This document shows, piece by piece, positions 22,445 through 33,223 of a stretch of DNA of 64,000 bases (position 1 is its first letter; the number at the start of each line of letters is the position of its first letter). The notes beneath the pieces are model-generated. The model did not search any database and had not been told where the DNA came from. It saw only the letters and a program-made list of their open reading frames with translations. Source of the DNA: Entophlyctis helioformis (taxonomy: Eukaryota > Chytridiomycota > Chytridiomycetes > Chytridiales > Chytriomycetaceae); contig JAHLKH010000100.1 of the NCBI GenBank assembly GCA_025526915.1, positions 1-64,000 of the forward strand, given 5' to 3'. The position numbers and the translations under genes were made by a program.

Positions 22445-22724
22445 CCATACCTTGGACCGGCGCTCAAACTGAACGCTCTGGTGGGGATTCGATATCGCGT
22501 AGGCGGCCACGATACGCGCCGTGCTGGCACGCAGCGTGAGCTGCAGCGCGTACTCGAGATGCGCGTACTCGGGTGTCGATGGGGCAAGCTGGCTGCGCGC
22601 TCCAGTCGCCCCACCGCCATTGGCGGTGTTGGCATTATTGGCACTGTGTGTCGACGCCCCTGTTGTGCCGCTACCGTTGTTGTTGGGGGTGTTGGCGGCG
22701 GTGTTGACCTTGTCGCTCAGCATT
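19774..22724 (-). CDS. Tandem B-box zinc-finger coiled-coil protein
   Basis: A multi-exon gene. The N-terminus is Asn/Gly-rich. Next comes a conserved unnamed domain (YAHLEYALQLTLRASTARIV, ISNPHQSVQFERRSK, VVRRGVRFPPPATGLRVTVG, VPEGYDSFYLQ). Two B-box zinc fingers follow, CDNCEEELAMVYC...CNKCDHALH and CRNHPDKAIEFFCSQCHVPV with CVYC...H, then a coiled coil and a C-terminal domain (FNWSRHQAARSAMHDFRYFR). There is no RING, so it is TRIM-like without ligase domain. A similar arrangement is my recollection of B-box proteins from oomycetes and other flagellates. The last exon, after a strong donor GTCG|GTGAGTATC near 20090, is less certain. If right, the stop is only 8 bp from the convergent TASP1 stop. 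Confidence 0.75.
22407..22441. repeat. (CA)n microsatellite in an intron
   Basis: A pure (CA)n run lies in the first or second intron of the B-box gene. Confidence 0.9.
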
Positions 22725-22991
22725 CGTCGTTGTCGTTGTCGTTGTTGTCGTTGCTGTCGTTGTGTGAGGGTTGCTTGTTGATGGGGCAACAACTCAATAA
22801 ACAGCAGCCGCCGCCCGTTCAAGCCCACGACGCGTTGAGTCGACACGCGCGACAAACAAAAACAATACGGTGCAATGTGGGTGCAATGGATGTATTGGTG
22901 CAATCGCAGGTGTCTCTACAGCGAGATCAGTGTGCAAGGAGAGCGTGAGGGAGAGGAGGAGGGGAGAGAGGGGGGAAAGGGGGCGGAATAG

Positions 22992-23969
22992 TCAAGCGAC
23001 CGCCTGCTTGGTCGTCTTGCCGCCACCAAAGCGGTGAAAGACTCTGGATAGCGACTGGCGGATGGAAGCGGCGGCCGAGGCCGCACCTGATTCGCCGGAA
23101 GCAGCAGCCGATGAAGGGTTGGCGCCGAGCGAGGCCGACGATGCTGTGGGCGACGACGACGACGAAGACGACGACGACGACATGGACAGGGTCTTTGGGG
23201 GGATGTTGGGCGACGAGGTGCGCTTGCCCAGGAAGCTGCTCAGGCCATGCAGGGTTGCGGGGCGCTTGTTGTAGAAGCGCTTGTACGTGTCGGCGAGGTA
23301 CTGGACCTGCACCGAGTTGAAGGCACCACGCCGGTACTTGCGCACAAAGGCGATGGCGTCGACCGGGGCCATGCCGGCCTCGATGAGCGTGATGGCCACA
23401 AGGACGGGAGCACGGCCGAGGCCGGCGACGCAGTGGACCGCGATGCACGCCTGGCCCGGGACAGGCGCGATCGAGCCGGGAGCCGCGGTAGACGCGGAAG
23501 CAGACGCAGCCGGGGCCGCCATGGGGACAGTAAGGGACTGCTTGTGGCTGGAGGGATCGTCCTTGGGCAGAGCGAGGCCGCCAAAGCGGGCATCTGCGAG
23601 CTTCAGAAAGTCGTGGATGATCTCAGCGGGAGGCACGCCGCCGTCTTTGAAGGGCCAGTCATGGACCGAGATGTTGTTTGCAAGGAGCAGAGCAGTGTCG
23701 TAGGTGGGCTCGCAGACGCGCACCACATCTGTGACGCCGCGGGCCAGCAGCTCGCGCAGGTAGTCGGGCAGCGAAGCGTCCGAGGGGCAGTCGAGGATCA
23801 CAAAGCGCATGGAGCCGCATTCGATCTGCGAGAAGATGCGGGTCAGCTGCGAGCGGTTTGGCGAGACGCGGCCAGACACGGACGACGACTGCGAGAGCGA
23901 CGCGGACATGGGGACAGCGGACGGCATGGGCGCGGATTCGGGGGCGTTTGCGGTGACGGTGACAGACAT
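22992..23969 (-). CDS. PRL-type (PTP4A) dual-specificity protein phosphatase
   Basis: A single-exon gene of 325 aa. The core matches phosphatase of regenerating liver: MRFVILDCPSDASLPDYLRE, DVVRVCEPTYD, the general-acid loop HDWPFKDG (Asp109), and the P-loop HCVAGLGRAPVLVA with catalytic Cys180 and Arg186. Ala follows that Arg, the PRL hallmark, where other PTPs have Ser/Thr. PRLs hydrolyse phosphotyrosine and bind CNNM magnesium transporters at membranes. Two oddities are a roughly 45-residue Ala/Ser/Pro insert (131-175) before the P-loop, and an extended Ser-rich C-terminus ending KTTKQAVA in place of the usual CAAX prenylation motif, so membrane anchoring must differ or be lost. Confidence 0.9.
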   Translation of the reverse strand: MSVTVTANAPESAPMPSAVPMSASLSQSSSVSGRVSPNRSQLTRIFSQIECGSMRFVILDCPSDASLPDYLRELLARGVTDVVRVCEPTYDTALLLANNISVHDWPFKDGGVPPAEIIHDFLKLADARFGGLALPKDDPSSHKQSLTVPMAAPAASASASTAAPGSIAPVPGQACIAVHCVAGLGRAPVLVAITLIEAGMAPVDAIAFVRKYRRGAFNSVQVQYLADTYKRFYNKRPATLHGLSSFLGKRTSSPNIPPKTLSMSSSSSSSSSSPTASSASLGANPSSAAASGESGAASAAASIRQSLSRVFHRFGGGKTTKQAVA

Positions 23970-24004
23970 GTGGCGGAGAAGGGATGTGAAGCAGAGCTGG
24001 GATG

Positions 24005-24060
24005 ACTATAAAAGGATGGGGAGGGCTATAGAAGGGGGCTATAGAAGGGGACTATAGACG
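24005..24060 (-). promoter_or_regulatory. Tandem CTATAGAAGGGG repeats upstream of the PRL gene
   Basis: Four degenerate copies of a roughly 14-bp unit containing CTATAAAAGG or CTATAGAAGG lie 36-92 bp before the PRL start codon. Read towards the gene they give CCTTTTATAG or CCTTCTATAG. They could serve as TATA-like core promoter elements; this rests on position and sequence only. Confidence 0.35.
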
Positions 24061-24860
24061 GCGTAGGCAGAGGTGGGGTTGGGAGATGTGGGGAGAAGAC
24101 GAGGGTCGTTTGTGCTCAGCAAGGGCAGTTAGCCGCCGTCGTCGCAGTTGCAGTCGATGATGCAGAGGGCCAGAGGGAGGCGGAGGTCGGCGACGGGAGC
24201 ACGCGAGGCGAGAGAAGCACGGGCAGCCAGTGTGGAGGCGGGAGCGCAGTCTTGGGCAGACGGCGAGGCGGCGGAGGAAGGGAAGGCGAAGGCGGGCGAG
24301 GCGGGCGAAGGCGACGAGGGCGACGTGGCGAACAGGGCAGAGAGCAGCGGCGAGGAGGCGGGCCAGACGCAGGGGGCCGTGTTCATCAATGGGCGAGCGG
24401 TGATCGGGCGGGAGGATCTAGAGCGAGGCGGGGGCAGGCGTCGTCTTCGTGGGTGTCGTACAAGTCGTGGGTGTCGTCGTACAAGTCGTGGGTGTTGTTG
24501 TAGTGTCTGTCTGTCTGTGTAAGAGAAGAGCCGTCTGAGTAAGCGGGCGGGCCTTTAGGTGTTTGTGCGTTTGGGCCATCCAAGCGGCAAGTCGCGGCCG
24601 CCAAACGAGCAGCAAACGAGCCCACAAATGAGCAGCAAAAGAAAAGGCGCCGCCGGCGGCAGCAGCAAGAAGGGCAGCAGGTGGAGCGCATGCGACAGCG
24701 GGAGTGGCAGCGGGAGTGACAGCGAGAGGGCACAGACAGGGAGGGCACACAGACACAGCCAGAGCACAGCACAGCCAGACGCAGACAGCCAGACGCAGAC
24801 ACACACAGACAGAACGCCTGGCTTGTCTGGCTTGTCTGGCCTGTCTGGCCTGCCTTCAGC

Positions 24861-24893
<33 letters not shown>

Positions 24894-25180
24894 TGCTGCC
24901 GTTGCCTGCTGCCTGCCTGGTCTGCCTGCCTGCCTGGTCTGCCTGCCTGCAGAGCGAGCGAGCGAGCCTCACCTTGGCGTGTGCTAAGTGTGTGCTAAGT
25001 GTGTCGCTGTGTGCTGGGCTGTCTTGCAGAGTGCGTGTGTCGACTGACTGTGTTGCCTGTGTCGGCTGTGCCGTTAAGAGCGAGGGAGTGACGCCAAGTG
25101 CGCCTTCAAATTTCGCTTTTATATGCTGCTGCCCGTGTCATCCGACAGACGGACGGACTGCCCACTGCCCACTGGTCACT
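24061..25180. other. Intergenic, low-complexity
   Basis: No supported gene. A minus-strand frame at 24129-24389 (86 aa, Ala/Ser/Pro-rich, ending CIIDCNCDDGG) is possible but has only compositional character. The rest contains GAGGCGGGCGA repeats, GTACAAGTCGTGGGTGTC repeats at about 24450-24500, CAGACACAGC repeats, GCCGTTGCC at about 24860-24900, and CTGCCTG runs. Confidence 0.5.
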
Positions 25181-27332
25181 TCACACTCCATCGCCGCCCC
25201 GCTCCGCCCCCGGCACCGCAAGGTGCGTCGGCCCGCTGCTCCGGCGCGTGCGCCCCCCAATGCTGCTGCTGCTGCTCCCGCGTCGTGACGTGCTCGGCCC
25301 TGCCTCTCCAATCCTGCTGCTGCTACTGCTGCCGGCGATGCTTCTGCTGCCACCAACTACCACTCCCGGCGCGTCCACAACCACCACTGGCACCTGCGGG
25401 CCCGACCGTCGTCGCTCATGCCCGCCCAGGCTGGGCGAGCTGGGCGGCGCAACAAGCCGCCCTTGCTCTCCGCCCGCCTCCACCGCCCCTCCCGCGTGCG
25501 ATGATGACCTGGATGACGATCGCGTGACGGGCCGCGTCACCTCATGAACTCGCCCTTGCTCATGCGCGTCATCCCACACGGCCTCGTCCGATGCCGGTGC
25601 TGCTGCTGCTTCTGCTGCTCGTGACCGCATGTTGCCCGACACGGACCGAGACCGTCCACGCCGCTGCTGTTCCTGCTGCTGTTGTTGCTGCTGTTGCCGT
25701 TGCTGATAATGATGATGCCGCTGTTCCTCGACATACTCATTTCCCTCGACATCCTCGCCCATCTGTGCACTGGACACGACGCGCTGCGGCTGCCGTGTGC
25801 CGCTCGACTCTCGGCTCCGTGTCGGCCCTCGCCCTGACTGCTCCAATGCCTGCGCTTCGCTCGGCCGCGCACTACCCCCGCGTGGCCCCTTGTCCAGCTG
25901 CGTGTCGCTCACACTCACCTGCGTCGGCTTGGGTCTCAGACTCTCGTTGCTCGCCACCGGCCCGCCGCCATACATCACCGATCTCCCAAGCCCGCTCGGC
26001 CGTCTGCTCTCCGTGGTTGCTCGCGGCGACTGCGGGCTGCTCTGCTGTGTGCGCTGCGTGGGTGCCCCTGGCGACAGTCGATCGTTGTTCCGGTCGCCCT
26101 GTGCCGGTTTCACCGGCGTGCCCGCCAGCGACGGCGACTGATACCCTGTCTGATGCGGCGTCGTGTGCGTGCTGGGCAGCCCTGCCCGCGAGCCGCCCAT
26201 CTTGATCTTGGAGAGCAAGACGACCTTGTTCTTGCGCGATCCCTCGTCATCGACAATCATGGCGCACCATGACGACGCGAGTATGCTGTCAGTCAGTCAG
26301 TCAGTCAGTCAGTCCATCAGTCTGTCAGCTTCCGCTTCTGCGTCAGTCCATCAGTCCATCACGCCGACTCACTTGCAGTAGTCCTGGATCGCAAACTGCA
26401 CATAAAAGTAGTTGCCCCAGAAGCCGTAGAGTGACAGGATCGTCGTGACCAGGTACACAAGAATCGCCAGCGCAATCTTGCCCATGAACCCCGAAATGAA
26501 CCGTTGAAGTCGGCGCGAAGTGTGCATCTGGCTCTTGGCCCCATAGAAGATCTCCGTGAAGCTCTGGTCAAGTGCGTTGGAAGAAGAGAATGTGAGATAC
26601 GGTGTGTGTGGGTGAGGGCAGTGGTGGTTGGGATCGGATGGCGTGGATGGGCACGCATGCCTTGCATGCCGACATGCCGTCATGGCCACCGTACCTTGAC
26701 AAGTGGGATCGCAAAACACCCCAGATTGACCAGATCTGTGCAGACCGACCCACGCGTGAGCACGGGCGAGCTGTTCTTCTCACCGACAGCCAGACATACA
26801 CACATGCCGCCAGATGCAATCACAAGCAGAGCAGAGCGGCAGACTCACACACAAACACGTAGATGAGCTTGGCGCGGTCGTTCCATCCTCTGTCGAATAT
26901 CGCCACACAGCTCCCGTCCGACGCCACAAACCACACCTTGAGCACATCGCTGGCGATATTCATGCCCAGCGCCGCCGCAAACATGGCGCCGAGCACCCAT
27001 CTCACAGGGCCCATCCATCTTGCACCCAGCAGCTGCGTGCCGCGCTGCACGACCGTGCCGACGGCCAGAATCTGGAACACGAAATAGCACGTCGACGCCA
27101 CCTCGACGACCGCCAGACACGGGATATGGCGCGCCGTGTTCTGCACGAGAAACAGCGCCATGTCCGTCGTGTGCAGCGTCGACGCTAGCAGCTGCACCTG
27201 CCGGATCCGTGTCGGCGACCGCCTGTAGTGGCTGTAGTTGTCCTGCAGGTTGAGCGCCGAGAGAACGAGAAAGGCGCCGAGGACGTAGGCGATCGTGTCG
27301 CGCTGCGTGAGGTAGGCGGTGCCGCAGTCCAT
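25181..27332 (-). CDS. Multi-pass membrane protein with long disordered tail, unknown family
   Basis: Four exons, 27332-26849, 26735-26695, 26563-26373 and 26285-25181, close in frame to 606 aa. The first about 240 residues carry several hydrophobic helices (TIAYVLGAFLVLSALNL, MALFLVQNT, VASTCYFVFQILAVGTVV, WVLGAMFAAALGMNIASDVL, KLIYVFVYLVNLGCFAIPLV, IALAILVYLVTTILSLYGFW), consistent with about seven transmembrane segments. The remaining roughly 360 residues are cytosolic, Ser/Gly/Arg-rich and disordered, with a Gln tract. The layout resembles a seven-helix receptor, but I see no diagnostic GPCR motif. A (CAGT)n run lies in the last intron. Confidence 0.75.
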
Positions 27333-27766
27333 TCTGCGTGTGTGTGTGTGCGTATGTGTGTGTGTGCGTGTGTGTATGTGCGTATGTGTGTATGTACGTG
27401 TGTGCGTGTGTGCGCGTATGTGGACGTATGTGTGTGGCTCGTCGCTCGCTAAACACCACCGGGCTTCTGCAGACGACTGCTGGTGATCGGATCCAGAGAC
27501 ACTGCTAGCCACACTGTCGTGTCTGCTCGTCGCCCCGTGTGTCGACCAGATGCCTCGGAAACCGCGAATAGACGACGTCTGTGCGCGTGCTGGGCATGTA
27601 AATGTCGACTGACATCACGAACCTCAGTGACGTCAGAGACGTCGGCCCCCGGGGACATGGTTTTTGCAAAGTTCATTAGTCAAGATCAGCTATAAGAGCA
27701 CGTGCAAACGACGTCGAAAGGGATTGAGATGGCGAAGGAAAAGGAAAGGGGTGAGAGAGAGGGGCG
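27333..27766. other. Intergenic, GT/TATG-rich 5' flank
   Basis: A degenerate GTGTGTGCGTATG repeat occupies about 27335-27435, directly upstream of the membrane-protein start. The rest is short 5' and 3' flank without a gene. Confidence 0.6.
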
Positions 27767-29983
27767 TCAAGCGATGTGGTCGTCGTTGTCCAGGTCTGAG
27801 CCAGTGCCGTCAAGGTCTTGGACATCGTCATCATCATCGTCATTGACGTCAGATTCCATGTCCGAGTCGTATGCGGGCTCGTATTCTGTCCCCATGGACG
27901 AGGTGACTGGGTCCATGACCACAGACGCGAACAGAACGAGGGGCATGGCAATGGCGGTCGGGATGGCAAAGAAGATGCGAGCGACATAGACAACGAGCGC
28001 GCGCGGTGTGATGCGTGAGATCGGTGACTGGGTTGCCGGCAACTCGACGAGCGTTGATGACGACGCAGAGGCGGTGCCCAGGGTCGGCTTGGGGGTCAGG
28101 CACGGATCCAGAACATCGCGCTTGCAGATTGGGCAGAGACGGTTGTGCTTGAGCAGCCACGGGTCGACGCTGTGCATATGCAGGATGCGCGGTCCAGGGC
28201 GTTAGTCCAGCCCCAAACAAGCCGCAACAGGAAGCGATCCCACGTCAGAGACGGCTACAACGTACCAGGTGTCGTGGAAGATGTGTCGGCAGGGCAGTTC
28301 CCGCACGTGTGCACCCGCCACGAAATCCTCGATGCAGATGGCGCAGCAGTCGCGCGAGATGCCCGTACCGCCCTCGCCCCACGAGAGCGGCTCTCGGCCG
28401 TCGCCCTCCTCGCCGCCGTCGCCGCGGAAGCCGCGGATGTCTGCGTCGTCCAGCACGCGCACGGGGAACGGCACAGAGCGGAGTCGTGGCGGCGGCGCCG
28501 ACGGCCCCGCCCAAACACCCAGATTGCCGCCGCTGCTCGCACCGTTGGACAGGATCAGGTCGCAGCCCTCTGCAATCGTCTCGAGCAGGTACACGTCGCC
28601 GTACACGATCCAGTTGCGCAGCATCGACAGGCTCAGACAGAGCACCAGGAAGCACGAGCCGCACACGGACACGGAGATGAGCAGCAGGACAAAGTCGGAC
28701 AGGAGGAGCGTCAAGGGCGACGGCTCGTTGGCGGCTTCGGCCGATGCCGGGTCGCGCGCGTGCGACCATGACAGCAGGTACGGGTGCACCGGCGGCGGGC
28801 CAATATGCACCACCAGCCCGCCGTCCACATCGCCGCGTGTGCGCGCGCTCGTCATGGGCCGGTGGCCCTCGCTCCCACGTGCCTTGCGACCCAGCACCGC
28901 CGCGTCCGCGTGCGAAATGAACAGCGCCACCGTCCGCACAAAGCCGTGCATCGAAAACGCCGACATGCGCACCAGCACGTCCTGGCCGCTGTCGCTCAGG
29001 TAGTGCACCGCCCCGCCGCTGCTCGGCCGCCGTGTGTTGTGCACCACCGTGACGGCGAACCCGGCCTGCTGGATGTTGTACACCTTTTCGTCAAACGGGC
29101 AGCCGCCGCGCGGCACGAGCGCGATCCAGTGCACGAGATCGTACAGGTCGCCGACGCTGTCCGTCGCATTGTCCGCGGTTGCTGTTGCCGCCGCAGGTGT
29201 GTGCACGTCCGACACGACCGGCGGGCGGCTGTACCTTGCCGCCATGCCCGCGTCGCCACCGGCCGCCGGCACGGGCAGCAAGGACCAGTCCTGTGTCGAC
29301 TGCAGCGCCACGATATCCGCCAGCGCCGACACGGGGAGCGACCGACGCTTCAGCGCGCGCAGTGACTGCAGCCGGTGCCCGACAATCGGCGTGCAGCCGT
29401 CCTCGGCATCGACGACCACCACCGGCCCCGTCAGACCGTCCGCACTCACCGGCCGACCAAACAGTGCCGGGATCGCCAGCACCGGCTCGATCTGTCCGCC
29501 CTTGCCGCGCTCGCCCGCTCCTGCTCCCGCTCCTTCTCTTGCACCTGTACCTGTCTCGCCGTCAACACTACCACCACTGTTGCTGCTGCCCAGTGTGACG
29601 GGCGTCATGTACAGCGTCTGCTCGCGGCCCATGTACGATCCGCCCGGCGATCCGAACACGGCCGACAGGTGCGTGGCGCGCGCGAACCGGTGCGCGAGCA
29701 CAAACAGCGAGTACACAATCACGGCCACGATCCACAGACGGAAGATGAGCGTCGCCACCGCGCGCACGACCGTCTTGAGCCGCGAGAACGCCGTCTCCTG
29801 CTGGTGTTGGTGTGTGGTGTTGGTGTTGGTGGTGCTGGTGGTGGTGTTGGTGTGGTGGTTGGGGCGATTGCGGTGGCTGTTGCGGTGGTGATGGTGATGG
29901 TAGTAGTGGCGACATTGGCCCATTGTCGTCCCATCCGTTTGTTTGTCGTGCCTCGCGCTCCGAGCTGGTCGCCTCGCGTGCAC
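27767..29983 (-). CDS. PA-TM-RING-H2 E3 ubiquitin ligase (RNF13/RNF167-like)
   Basis: Two exons, 29983-28266 and 28169-27767, join inside the RING (CACCTG|GTACG ... CACAG|CGTCG) and give up to 706 aa. In order: a His/Asn/Thr-rich start, a signal-anchor helix (LIFRLWIVAVIVYSLFVLAH), a protease-associated (PA) domain (WIALVPRGGCPFDEKVYNIQ, GFAVTVVHNTR), a transmembrane helix (LLLSDFVLLLISVSVCGSCF), then the RING-H2 CAICIEDF...LPCRHIFHDTCVDPWL...CPIC with all eight zinc ligands. A further hydrophobic segment and an Asp-rich tail follow. PA-TM-RING ligases act in endosomal/vacuolar membranes and ubiquitylate membrane cargo. The true N-terminus is doubtful. A coding-looking frame from ATG 30353 runs in a different frame into the (CAC)n tract at about 29800-29880; no credible intron joins the two. 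Confidence 0.85.
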
Positions 29984-30646
29984 TCGTCGTCGTCGTGGCA
30001 GTCGGCCTGGCCGTCACGGTCTCGTCGACCTCGATGCGAGTGTACCCGCCCCTGCCCGCACTGGCACTCGTGTGGGTGTGTCCGCACGGGCCGACCCACG
30101 CTGCTGCTGCTGCCGGCCGCATCGACATCTCTGGCCGCGACGGTCCGTTGGCCAACAGCATGGATCTGCAATCAACGCTGTCCATACTGTCCGTGTTGGC
30201 TGTGCGGTCGCCGCCTCGCACAAAGTCCCCGCTCCAGTAACGATGGTGGCGTGGTACAGTCGGTACAGTCGGCACAGACTGTGCTGCAACGGCCATGAGC
30301 GGCTCACCGCGCTCGACATCCGTCTCGGTCTGCGATCGGTGGTGTCTGACCATCTATGCTGATACCGTATCTGTTGTGTGTGCTGTGTCTGTTGTATCGG
30401 TTGGCAGGTGTCGAGATGCGTGCTAAAAGCCTCGGGTTCCGCCCACCTCGCCCCCATCTCCTCCTCCACTTCCACCGCCACCATTATAAGCGCGTCTGTA
30501 AACATGGAGTGTGTGTGTGTGTTTGTTTGTTTACTTTGTTGGGCTGTTTGTTGACGGTCTGGTTGTTGTCTGGCTTGGCGTGGAGGTCGGTCCAGTGGCC
30601 GTGGGCGACCCAGCCAGACAATAGCGTTGGGGGAAAAACCACTTTA

Positions 30647-30700
<54 letters not shown>

Positions 30701-30831
30701 TGTGGGAGGGAGTGGGGGGAGGGTGATCGGGTGAACACAATGAAGAAAAGGAGTGAGAGATCCAAGGGGGGAAACAAGGCATCATCACGGCTCGCGCGAC
30801 AAGTGTCCAATGGTCGCCAGGCCGACTGCGC
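29984..30831. other. Upstream coding-like frame of the RING gene, then GT microsatellite
   Basis: From ATG 30353 on the minus strand a frame of non-repetitive composition (MVRHHRSQTETDVERGEPLM..., GGYTRIEVDETVTARP, SEREARQTNGWDD) runs towards the RING gene but in another frame. It is either the real N-terminus behind a frame break or a missed intron. From 30360 to 30831 I see no gene; a (TG)n microsatellite lies at about 30648-30694. Confidence 0.45.
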
Positions 30832-31344
30832 TCATGACCGACGCGGCTGCTGCGCCGACACGTTGGCCGTGAACGGCGCAGGAGCTTGCGGCGATCCCTT
30901 GCCGCCCTTGCCGCCCTTGCCGGGCCTGGCCGACTCCCAGTCGTCGTCCGAGGGTATCCATCCGAGTGCTCTGAACCAGTCGTAGATAATGGCCGTCTGC
31001 ACATGGGCAAGGGTGAGTCGGTGCACGCCACAGCCAGACAGACAGCAAACAGTCACGACAGTCGAGACAGACAAGACACACCTTGTTGACATCGATGCGG
31101 AACCATGACTTGGCATCGCGCTTCTTGAACGGCCCGCGTCGCACCACCTGGGTGAGAATGACTTCCTTGATGTGCAGGTACTGCTCGGGCAGGATGCGCA
31201 GCGTCGAGCACATGGTCACTTCCTCGACCGTCAGCTTGTCATAACCGACCGTGTCGGCAGGGATATGCAACAACCCGCCTGCGCCAACCACAGCAACCGC
31301 CGAGCATGTGAGTGCAACGCTCAGCAAACAGCAGGAGAGAACCA

Positions 31345-31375
<31 letters not shown>

Positions 31376-33188
31376 GCACGCACCTTTTTTCCAAAAGACG
31401 GGCGGTGCGCCATACGTGTTTTGGAAAAAGCCGCCAGACGCGCCGCGCGAGTTTTCGCCGTCGTCGGTCCGCGGCCGCTTGAACTCGGATCCATCGCCAT
31501 GGGCACCGCCAGCGTCCTGGCCACGGCCAGCAGCCGCATGTGCCGCCGCCGCGGCCGCGTACATGGGCGACTGCGTGATCGGCGTCATGGTACCTGTGCG
31601 CAGCACACCGCCAAACGATCCTGCCGTCGACCGGTGTGTCGCAAACGGCGATACCGTCGATCCCGTGCCTCCACCACTGCCACCACTACCACTACCACTG
31701 CTGTTGCTGTGGCCTCCGAGACCGTTTCCACTGGTATTCGTGCGTCCGCCAATCACACCGCCGTAGCAGCGGCCGCTCCGTCCGTTGGCTGCCCGGCCAT
31801 AGCCGCTGCCGCCACTGAAGCTGTTGCTGCGCCGCGTGCTGGGCAGTGTGTGCGCCATGGTGTCGGGCAGCCCGCCCGCCGACACGCGCGGCGACGACGA
31901 CGACAGTGCCGATGCCGATGTGGACGCCGACGATCGACATGCCGGCGACGTGGCAACGCGCAGCCATGCCTTGGGGTTGCGAGTGTACGCCGCATACACG
32001 TCCAGCTTGACAAAGCCGTGCGTCTGCCGCGACGTGGGTGTTGTGCCCTCGACCGCCGACGGCGCGATCGATCTCGCCGGATGCATCGACTTGCGCTTGG
32101 TCGACACCGCCGGCTTGCCGATCGCCGTCGCTGTCAACTCTGTCGCTGTTGCTGTCGGTGTTGTGGCCGAGGGCAGATGCGCCGGCTTGGTAAGAGTGTC
32201 GAGCGGCTCGGCCAGCGACGACGCAGCGAGGGGATCCAAGGCCGGCGACGCTGGCGCAGATCCTGCTGCGGTCGCTGCCGACGACGGTGCACCCGACACG
32301 GCCCGCTCAAACGCCGGCGGCTGCTTGGCATCGGCCGGGTCGCCGGCGACGTCCATGTGCGAGTCGGTCTCTGCATCGGTGTAGGTGTGCAGCCCGTGCA
32401 CAGCGGCGATCAGCGAGCCTTCCGCAGCGGGGGCAGCCGCCGGCCATGGCCGCACGGGTGCAGCGGGGGCCAGCGAGCCGAGAGAGGGCGGGACGGGCGA
32501 TGAAGACGAAGATGACGAGGCGGTTGATGGGGCGAGCGAGGCCGGCAGGAGCAGCGGCTGCGTGGACGACGGCGATGGCTGGAGAGATTGATCCGCCGGG
32601 AGCGAGGGCGATGCGGGCGGGAGGGCCTTGTGCTTGTGGTCGCTGTGGTCGCTGTGGTTGTGGTTGTGGTTGTGGGCATCGACGCTGTGGGCGGCGGCTG
32701 GTTGTATCGGGAGCGATGCGGGCGACGGAGCAGACGCAGACGCAGACGCAGATGCAGACGCAGATGCAGGGGCGGGCGGGCGCAGCGGGCGGGCAGCGAT
32801 CGACGGCGGGTGCAGGGACATGGGAGCGGGCTGAGCCTGTGGTGCCTGTGCCTGTGCAAGTGGTGCCTGTTGAAGTGGTGCCTGTGGAGCCTGTGGAGGT
32901 GCAAGCGACGACGCCGATGGAGCCGATGGAGCCAACGGCCGGCTTTGAACGGCGAGTGCAGGGGAAAGCGCAGCGGGCAGCGACGACGCGCATGGAGGTG
33001 CGAGCGGTGCGAGCGGTGCCTGCGGAGGTGCGGGTGCCTGTGCGAGTGGTGGCAGGAGCGATCGGCTGGACGGGCAAGGGGCCGGAGGGGCCGGAGGGGC
33101 GAGGGGCGGGGCCGGCATGCGGGCCTTGTGCTGGTCAAGGTGCTGCTGCTGCTGCTGGTGCTGCGATGTCGGAGGCTGCTGTGCGTGC

Positions 33189-33223
<35 letters not shown>

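Noticed and set aside
24129..24389. 86-aa minus-strand frame
   Set aside because: Ala/Ser/Pro composition only, no domain or splice context; left in the intergenic description.
24618..24987. Plus-strand frame starting MSSKRKGAAGG
   Set aside because: Made of CAGACACAGC, GCCGTT and CTGCCTG simple repeats; no sign of selection.
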